In this document: positions 48,879 through 49,165 of the stretch, piece by piece
Layout of the letters: each line of letters opens with the position of its first letter
How positions within the stretch are numbered: the stretch's first letter is position 1
NCBI GenBank assembly: GCA_021849505.1
Contig: JAJZSW010000012.1
Span: forward strand, 1 to 49,165
Length of the DNA: 49,165 bases
Source of the DNA: Pseudomonadota bacterium
Lineage (GTDB): Bacteria > Pseudomonadota > Gammaproteobacteria > Burkholderiales > Rhodocyclaceae
Reading direction: 5' to 3'
Position numbers and translations under genes: made by a program
Notes under the pieces: generated by a model
The model's input: only the letters and a program-made list of their open reading frames with translations
What the model was told of the DNA's origin: nothing
The model's database searches: none

Positions 48879-49165
48879 TCATCTTGCCGCCTCTATCCTG
48901 ATCGCATACCTATCCAGACCCGCCGCCAGGCCGGCAAGAAAGTCCCACCCAGAGAAGCAAGGCACGCCGCAAGCATGCTCGATCCGATAGTCATCATGGG
49001 AGTGATAGGGATGTGGTGGGCCAATACCAATCAGCAGATGAATGCAAACCTCACGGCCAGCGAAAGTCAGTCTTGGCGCGACACCGACAAGTCGGATGAG
49101 AACTTCCTCCAGCGCCTCATCCGCCATCAGAACGGTGTCGCAGGTTTGACAGTGGGTGAAACCCC
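48879..49165 (-). CDS. Unrecognised protein with an N-terminal CxxC (partial at right edge)
   Basis: The frame runs in from beyond the right edge and ends at TGA (48879-48881); about 94 codons are visible. I do not recognise it. Near the window edge it reads [12 protein letters not shown], a Cys-x2-Cys that could be half of a zinc knuckle, then [14 protein letters not shown], and later [20 protein letters not shown] with another pair of cysteines. The stop overlaps an ATG on the same strand that opens the rdgC remnant frame. It contains the right copy of the 14-bp repeat, translated as PRLTF. It could be a decayed gene, given its setting. Confidence 0.4.
   Translation of the reverse strand, partial: GFTHCQTCDTVLMADEALEEVLIRLVGVAPRLTFAGREVCIHLLIGIGPPHPYHSHDDYRIEHACGVPCFSGWDFLAGLAAGLDRYAIRIEAAR
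49061..49074 (+). repeat. 14-bp direct repeat, right copy
   Basis: Identical to 48804-48817. The 243 bases between the copies hold only the end of the unrecognised partial frame and the start of the rdgC-remnant frame. Confidence 0.75.

Overview
The window is about 49 kb of GC-rich bacterial chromosome. Gene content and order point to a betaproteobacterium, most likely in or near the Rhodocyclales. The main pointers are the block gyrA-serC-pheA-hisC-tyrA-aroA/cmk-rpsA-ihfB-lapA-lapB-hldE1-hldD, a fused aroA-cmk, ubiG and ompA beside gyrA, and a paired cphA'/cphA cyanophycin locus. The taxonomic call rests on remembered synteny, not on a search. I see no rRNA, tRNA, CRISPR array, complete insertion sequence or prophage. 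Coding density is high and almost every gap is under 160 bases.

Layout. (1) 1-2.8 kb: a PolX-type DNA polymerase without the usual PHP exonuclease domain, translationally coupled to archease and followed by the RNA ligase RtcB. (2) 2.8-7.1 kb: a small unknown protein, a polysaccharide pyruvyl transferase family protein, a ubiquitin-like/Mut7-C protein on the minus strand, and the periplasmic folding factor PpiD. (3) 7.1-13 kb: fabI, an orphan oligopeptide-binding lipoprotein, ubiG, an OmpA-family protein and a methylthioadenosine/SAH deaminase-type amidohydrolase. (4) 13.1-28.1 kb: a long plus-strand run of core genes for DNA supercoiling, serine, aromatic amino acids, translation, nucleoid structure, LPS assembly and heptose synthesis, ending with a 3'-5' exonuclease. 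(5) 28-32 kb: malQ and glgX, which break down glycogen. (6) 32.2-42.1 kb: a PAS-containing chemoreceptor, then a cyanophycin locus. That locus has DUF1854 and a zinc-ribbon ABC exporter on one strand and cphA' and cphA on the other. (7) 42.1-47.8 kb: glycogen phosphorylase and the whole oxidative pentose phosphate branch (pgl, gnd, zwf). (8) 47.9-49.2 kb: an MNT/HEPN toxin-antitoxin pair followed by a decayed patch with a frameshifted rdgC tail and a 14-bp direct repeat.

How the genes work together. Regions 5-7 are a reserve-metabolism block: carbon storage as glycogen, nitrogen storage as cyanophycin, and NADPH and pentose supply from glucose 6-phosphate. Region 4 is housekeeping with tight overlaps that indicate co-translation.

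The most unusual signal is not a gene. A 26-bp imperfect element occurs at least 14 times, about once every 3.5 kb, on both strands. Its first half reads AAAGTCGGCGCYGGC and its second half RRGACGGCACG. Ten copies match at 23 or more of 26 positions. Eight lie inside unrelated coding sequences, where they leave recognisable short peptides. Five of the six intergenic copies start 1-8 bases after a stop codon on the same strand as the gene. One has become a perfect terminator hairpin. The distribution resembles that of DNA uptake sequences in other naturally competent bacteria, but I know of no such element with this sequence.
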